This document shows, one piece after another, positions 60,183 through 64,000 of a stretch of DNA of 64,000 bases (its first letter is position 1; every line of letters begins with the position of its first letter). The stretch spans positions 1 through 64,000 of the forward strand of contig JAIXWM010000138.1 of the NCBI GenBank assembly GCA_027491255.1. The letters run 5' to 3'. The DNA comes from Rubrivivax sp. (lineage in GTDB: Bacteria; Pseudomonadota; Gammaproteobacteria; Burkholderiales; Burkholderiaceae_C). The position numbers and the translations under genes were made by a program. The notes beneath the pieces were generated by a model. It had not been told where the DNA came from, made no database searches, and was given only the letters and a program-made list of their open reading frames with translations.

Positions 60183-61757
60183 ATGAAACCCATCTGGATC
60201 GTCGACGACGACCACTCGATCCGCTTCGTGCTGGAGAAAGCGCTGGCGCGCGAGCAGCTGGCCGTGCGCAGCTTCTCCACCAGCCGCGACGTGCTGGCCG
60301 CACTGGACGAGCGGGACGAGCCGCAGGTGCTGGTCAGCGACATCCGCATGCCCGGGGGCTCGGGGATCGAGCTGCTGTCCAGGATCAAGGCGCGGCTGCC
60401 GGGCCTGCCGGTGATCGTGATGACGGCCTATTCCGACATCGACAGCGCGGTGTCGGCATTCCAGGGCGGAGCCTTCGAGTACCTGCCCAAGCCCTTCGAT
60501 GTGCCCAAGGCGGTGGAGCTGATTCGCCGCGCCGTCGACGAGAGCCTGCGCGAGGAGGTGGCCGAGATTGGTGCCTCGCCCATGCCGGAGATGCTGGGCC
60601 AGGCGCCGGCGATGCAGGACGTCTTCCGCGCCATCGGCCGCCTCAGCCAGAGTCACGTCACGGTGCTGATCACCGGTGAGAGCGGGTCGGGCAAGGAACT
60701 GGTGGCGCGCGCCCTGCACAAGCACAGCCCGCGCGCGGGCGGCCCCTTCATCGCCATCAACACGGCGGCGATCCCGAAGGACCTGCTCGAGTCGGAGTTG
60801 TTCGGTCACGAGCGCGGGGCCTTCACCGGCGCCCAGACGATGCGCCGGGGCCGCTTCGAGCAGGCCGATGGCGGCACGCTCTTCCTCGACGAGATCGGCG
60901 ACATGCCCTTCGACCTCCAGACGCGCCTGCTGCGGGTGCTGTCGGACGGGCAGTTCTATCGCGTCGGCGGCCACCAGCCCTTGCGCGCCAATGTGCGCGT
61001 GATCGCGGCCACGCACCAGAACCTGGAGGAGCGCGTTCGCCATGGGGCCTTCCGGGAAGACCTCTTCCACCGTCTGAACGTCATCCGCCTGCGCCTTCCG
61101 CCGCTGCGCGAGCGGCGCGAGGACATTCCGATGCTGGTGCGCTCTTTCCTGGCGCGCAGCGCGCGCGAGCTTGGCGTGGATGCCAAGCGCATCACCGAGG
61201 CGGCGCTGCAGCGCCTGGCGGCTTTCGATTTCCCCGGCAACGTGCGCCAACTCGAGAACGTCTGCCACTGGCTGACGGTGATGGCGCCGGCGCAGGTGGT
61301 CGAGGTCGAGGACCTGCCGCCGGAGTTGCTGGCGGCGGTCCCGCGCCCGGCGGTGGCGTCGGTGGCAGGGGCTGCACCCGGCGCAGGTGTTGCGGCGCCT
61401 CCACTGCGGGCGACCGGGGCGGGGTTGGCGCGCAGTGCGTCCGAGGTGGCGGCAGCGCCAGCGGGCTCCAGCCCGGCCGCGCCGGCCCTTGCCGAACCGA
61501 TGCCGGCGTCCGCCCCGGGCGCCGGCCCGATTGCCATCGACGAGAACTGGATCGCCGGCATGGAGCGCGAGGTGCGCTCCTTGATGCAGTCGGGTCACCC
61601 CGAGGTCTGGGACACGCTGTCGCGGCGCTTCGAGGCGAAGATGATCCTCGCTGCCTTGGAGGTGACGCGAGGCCGCCGCATCGAGGCGGCACAGCGACTG
61701 GGCATCGGCCGCAACACGATCACGCGCAAGATCCAGGAACTCGGGCTCGGCGATTGA
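60183..61757 (+). CDS. glnG: Nitrogen-regulation response regulator NtrC
   Basis: The protein has 524 residues. The receiver domain (1-120) has Asp53 (LVSDIRMPGG) as phosphorylation site. The AAA+ domain (~140-370) shows Walker A GESGSGKE, the sigma-54 contact loop ERGAFTGAQ, and Walker B GGTLFLDEIGDMP. A long Ala/Pro-rich linker (~385-455) is unusual in length. The Fis-type HTH at the end reads RIEAAQRLGIGRNTITRKIQ. It activates sigma-54 promoters such as that of glnA upstream. Confidence 0.97.
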   Translation: MKPIWIVDDDHSIRFVLEKALAREQLAVRSFSTSRDVLAALDERDEPQVLVSDIRMPGGSGIELLSRIKARLPGLPVIVMTAYSDIDSAVSAFQGGAFEYLPKPFDVPKAVELIRRAVDESLREEVAEIGASPMPEMLGQAPAMQDVFRAIGRLSQSHVTVLITGESGSGKELVARALHKHSPRAGGPFIAINTAAIPKDLLESELFGHERGAFTGAQTMRRGRFEQADGGTLFLDEIGDMPFDLQTRLLRVLSDGQFYRVGGHQPLRANVRVIAATHQNLEERVRHGAFREDLFHRLNVIRLRLPPLRERREDIPMLVRSFLARSARELGVDAKRITEAALQRLAAFDFPGNVRQLENVCHWLTVMAPAQVVEVEDLPPELLAAVPRPAVASVAGAAPGAGVAAPPLRATGAGLARSASEVAAAPAGSSPAAPALAEPMPASAPGAGPIAIDENWIAGMEREVRSLMQSGHPEVWDTLSRRFEAKMILAALEVTRGRRIEAAQRLGIGRNTITRKIQELGLGD

Positions 61758-61790
61758 CGCCCGGGCTCCCGTCTGCCGGGAGCCGGCCGT

Positions 61791-62558
61791 TCAGGCCTCG
61801 AGCGTCAGCACCACCGGCGCGTGGTCGCTCGGGCGCTCGTTGCGCCGTGGCGCCTTGTCGATGACGCAGGCTGCGACCGCGGGCTCGAGCGCCGCGCTCA
61901 CCAGCACGTGGTCGATTCGCAGGCCCTGGTTCTTGCGAAAGGCGAGGTTGCGGTAGTCCCACCAACTCCAGCTCTTGGGCGGCTGCTCGAACATCCTGAA
62001 GGCGTCGCGCAGACCGAGCGCGAGCAGGGCGCGGAAGTGCGCGCGCTCCTCGTCGGTGCAGTGGATCTGCCCCGCCCAGGCCACCGGGTCGTGGACGTCC
62101 CGGTCCTCGGGCGCGATGTTGAAGTCGCCCAGCAGCACGAGGCGGGGGTGCGCGGCGAGTTCGGCACCCACCCAGGCGCGCAGCGCCTCGAGCCAGGCCA
62201 TCTTGTAGACGAACTTGTCACTGTCCGGCGCCTGGCCGTTGGGGAAGTAACCCCCGATCACGCGCACGTCACCCACCGTGCCCGCGATCACGCGCGCCTG
62301 CTCGTCGGCAAAGCCGGGGATGTTGCGCACCACGTCGGCCACCGGCGTGCGCGTCAGCAGCGCCACGCCGTTGTAGGTGCGCTGTCCGAAGCACTGGGCC
62401 TGGTAGCCCGCGGCGGCGAGTTCGGCGTGCGGGAACTTGTCGTCCGTGAGCTTGAGCTCCTGCAGCACGATCGCATCCACCGGGTTGGCAGCCAGCCAGT
62501 CCATCAGCTGCGGCAGGCGCACGCCGAGCGAGTTGACGTTCCAGGTGGCGATCTTCAT
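61791..62558 (-). CDS. xth: Exodeoxyribonuclease III (AP endonuclease)
   Basis: This 255-residue Mg2+-dependent enzyme cuts DNA at abasic sites and trims 3' ends. Motifs are MKIATWNVNSLGVRL, IVLQELKLTDDKFP (Glu ligand), GGYFPNGQ, LLGDFNIAPEDRDVHDP (catalytic Asp/Asn) and ERPSDHAPVVLTLEA (catalytic Asp-His). Its ATG overlaps the last base of the folA stop codon (TGATG), so both are cotranscribed. Confidence 0.95.
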   Translation of the reverse strand: MKIATWNVNSLGVRLPQLMDWLAANPVDAIVLQELKLTDDKFPHAELAAAGYQAQCFGQRTYNGVALLTRTPVADVVRNIPGFADEQARVIAGTVGDVRVIGGYFPNGQAPDSDKFVYKMAWLEALRAWVGAELAAHPRLVLLGDFNIAPEDRDVHDPVAWAGQIHCTDEERAHFRALLALGLRDAFRMFEQPPKSWSWWDYRNLAFRKNQGLRIDHVLVSAALEPAVAACVIDKAPRRNERPSDHAPVVLTLEA

Positions 62559-63118
62559 CAGGGCTGTCTCCCGTTCACGGACCCATCACCGACCTCCAGG
62601 CGGGCGGTGCGCCGATAGCGCACGAAAGCGATGGTGAAGTCGTTCGGCGGCGCAGGCTGCACGGTCTCGCGCTCGATCTCGGTGAAATCGGCGTCCGACC
62701 AGCCCGGAAAGCGCGTCACGCCGTCGAAGTCGCGGTCGATCTCGGTCAGCATCAGTTCGTCGGCCAGCGGCAGCGCGGCGGCGTAGACCTCGGCGCCCCC
62801 GACCACGCAAACCCGCCCGCTTTGCGGCGGCGGTGTGAGCGCCCGCGCGATCGCGGCCTGCAGGTCGCAGGCGACCTCCGCGCCCTCGGCGCGCCAGCCG
62901 GCCTGGCGCGTGAGCACGACGTTGCGCCGGCCGGGCAGCGGGCGAAAGCGAGGAGGCAGCGACTCCCAGGTGCGCCGGCCCATGATCACCGGGCAGCCCG
63001 CGGTGACGCGCCGGAAGTGAGCCATGTCCTCGGGAATGCGCCAGGGCATGTCCTGGCCGTCGCCGATGACACCGTTTCGCGCGACCGCTGCGACGAGCTG
63101 GACGATCGGGCGCGCCAT
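62558..63118 (-). CDS. folA: Dihydrofolate reductase
   Basis: DHFR reduces dihydrofolate with NADPH, regenerating the cofactor consumed by ThyA. The 186 residues contain IVQLVAAVARNGVIGDGQDMPW, the catalytic Asp in RIPEDMAHFRRVT, VIMGRRTWESLPPRFRPLPGR, and CVVGGAEVYAAALPLADELMLTEI. It is longer than the usual ~160 by a C-terminal tail (RTARLEVGDGSVNGRQP). It lies 106 nt downstream of thyA on the same strand, a frequent pairing. Confidence 0.95.
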   Translation of the reverse strand: MARPIVQLVAAVARNGVIGDGQDMPWRIPEDMAHFRRVTAGCPVIMGRRTWESLPPRFRPLPGRRNVVLTRQAGWRAEGAEVACDLQAAIARALTPPPQSGRVCVVGGAEVYAAALPLADELMLTEIDRDFDGVTRFPGWSDADFTEIERETVQPAPPNDFTIAFVRYRRTARLEVGDGSVNGRQP

Positions 63119-63224
63119 CACCGCGGTCCCCGGCATTCGGTCGGGCTGCGGCCGGGAAGGCCGCATGGACTGGTCTGCACGCCGCACACCCCAGCATGAG
63201 CGCCTGAAAGCGACCCTGCAGCGC

Positions 63225-64000
63225 TCATACCGCCACCGGCGCCTTGATCGCCGGGTGATGCTGGTAGTCGAGGACCTCGAAGTCCTCGTAGGCATAGTCG
63301 AAGATCGACGGCGGCTTGCGCTTGATGTGCAGCACCGGGTAGGGGTGGGGCGCGCGCGACAGCTGCAGCTCCACCTGCTCGCCGTGGTTGGCGTAGATGT
63401 GGCAGTCGCCGCCGGTCCAGACGAAGTCGCCGACGTCCAGCTCGCACTGCTGGGCCAGCATGTGGGTCAGCAGCGCGTAGCTGGCGATGTTGAAGGGCAC
63501 GCCGAGGAAGATGTCGGCGCTGCGCTGGTAGAGCTGGCAGCTCAGCCTGCCGCGCCCGCCCGGCGCCTGCGGCGGCGCGACGTAGAACTGGAAGAAGGCA
63601 TGGCAGGGCAGCAACGCCATCTGCGGCAGCTCGGCCACGTTCCAGGCGCTGACGATGATGCGGCGCGAGTCGGGGTTGGTCTTCAGCTGCTGCACGACCT
63701 GCGCGATCTGGTCGATGTGGCCGCCGCCCGGGGTGGGCCAGCTGCGCCACTGCACGCCGTAGACCGGGCCCAGCTCGCCGTCGGGGCGCGCCCATTCGTC
63801 CCAGATCGTCACGCCGCGCTCCTGCAGCCAGCGCACGTTGCTGTCGCCGCGCAGGAACCACAGCAGCTCGAGGATGATGCTCTTCAGGTGCACCTTCTTC
63901 GTCGTCACGAGCGGGAAGCCCTCGTTCAGGTCGAAGCGCATCTGGTGGCCGAAGACGCTGGTCGTGCCGGTGCCGGTGCGGTCGCCCTTGGCCACGCCGT
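63225..64000 (-). CDS. thyA: Thymidylate synthase, 5'-truncated by window end
   Basis: ThyA methylates dUMP with methylene-tetrahydrofolate. About 258 residues are visible, from AKGDRTGTGTTSVFGHQMRF (the dUMP phosphate-binding Arg loop) to IKAPVAV. The nucleophile Cys is in ALLPCHAFFQFYV, and the second Arg pair in DSRRIIVSAWN. IFLGVPFNIASYALL and GDCHIYANH are intact. The first ~15-20 residues lie beyond the window. The GTG at 63995 is an internal Val codon, not the start. Confidence 0.96.
   Translation of the reverse strand, partial: GVAKGDRTGTGTTSVFGHQMRFDLNEGFPLVTTKKVHLKSIILELLWFLRGDSNVRWLQERGVTIWDEWARPDGELGPVYGVQWRSWPTPGGGHIDQIAQVVQQLKTNPDSRRIIVSAWNVAELPQMALLPCHAFFQFYVAPPQAPGGRGRLSCQLYQRSADIFLGVPFNIASYALLTHMLAQQCELDVGDFVWTGGDCHIYANHGEQVELQLSRAPHPYPVLHIKRKPPSIFDYAYEDFEVLDYQHHPAIKAPVAV

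Overview
The window is about 70% G+C with densely packed, often ATGA-overlapping genes. Orphan Bug (TctC-type) receptors, a glyoxylate carboligase, many LysR regulators and a sigma-54-type glnA/ntrBC block point to a betaproteobacterium of the order Burkholderiales, probably near the Rubrivivax/Leptothrix/Ideonella group. This placement is an inference from gene content.

Region by region. (1) 1-8.6 kb: the 3' part of a giant Ig-like-repeat surface protein, then a small glycosyltransferase and a TPR/GT41 O-GlcNAc-transferase-like enzyme. (2) 8.6-18.5 kb: a BON-domain protein divergent from a host-attachment-family protein; a phospholipase-D-like lipoprotein, archease and RtcB RNA ligase in one minus-strand run; a TIGR04076 protein; an SRAP/YedK-like DNA-protein crosslinker; a large exported protein of unknown function; and tRNA-Thr(CGU). 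(3) 18.5-25.4 kb: a LysR regulator with an enolase-superfamily enzyme, a Bug receptor and a protein that matches arylmalonate decarboxylase in its active site; then glyoxylate carboligase (gcl) with a divergent LysR. (4) 25.5-26.9 kb: a VapBC module bracketed by a duplicated LysR 3' end, plus a REP-like hairpin element. (5) 27.5-34.7 kb: a TetR-controlled operon for CoA-dependent side-chain degradation of an aryl-propanoid or similar acid (CoA ligase, hydratase, thioesterase, small exported protein, SDR, acyl-CoA dehydrogenase). (6) 34.7-42.2 kb: an accessory island with MazEF, an HTH-PIN module between 174-bp direct repeats, a LysR/Bug/FAD-oxidoreductase cluster, chimeric gene remnants, and a second MazEF whose toxin is internally deleted. 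(7) 42.3-47.7 kb: an IclR-controlled divergent cluster of aldo/keto reductase and SMP-30 lactonase facing a Bug receptor and a sulfatase. (8) 47.8-56.8 kb: LysR, an Acg-type nitroreductase, a fluoride channel, an AIM24 protein, a beta-propeller, a deacetylase, a sterol-desaturase-family protein, an EI24 protein and a CinA/MoaB-like protein. (9) 56.8-64 kb: glnA with a recognisable NtrC site and sigma-54 promoter, a DUF4124-like protein, ntrB, ntrC, exonuclease III, folA and thyA (cut by the window end).

The most unusual pattern is that the toxin-antitoxin type modules sit between direct copies of the 3' end of a neighbouring resident gene. This is seen with the LysR 3' end around VapBC and with a gene end plus terminator around HTH-PIN. 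On a larger scale, the acyl-CoA dehydrogenase 3' end recurs at the far side of the whole 34.7-41.5 kb island. No recombinase gene is visible. The second highlight is the arylmalonate-decarboxylase-like gene in what looks like its own catabolic operon, next to an enolase-family protein with a non-canonical active site.
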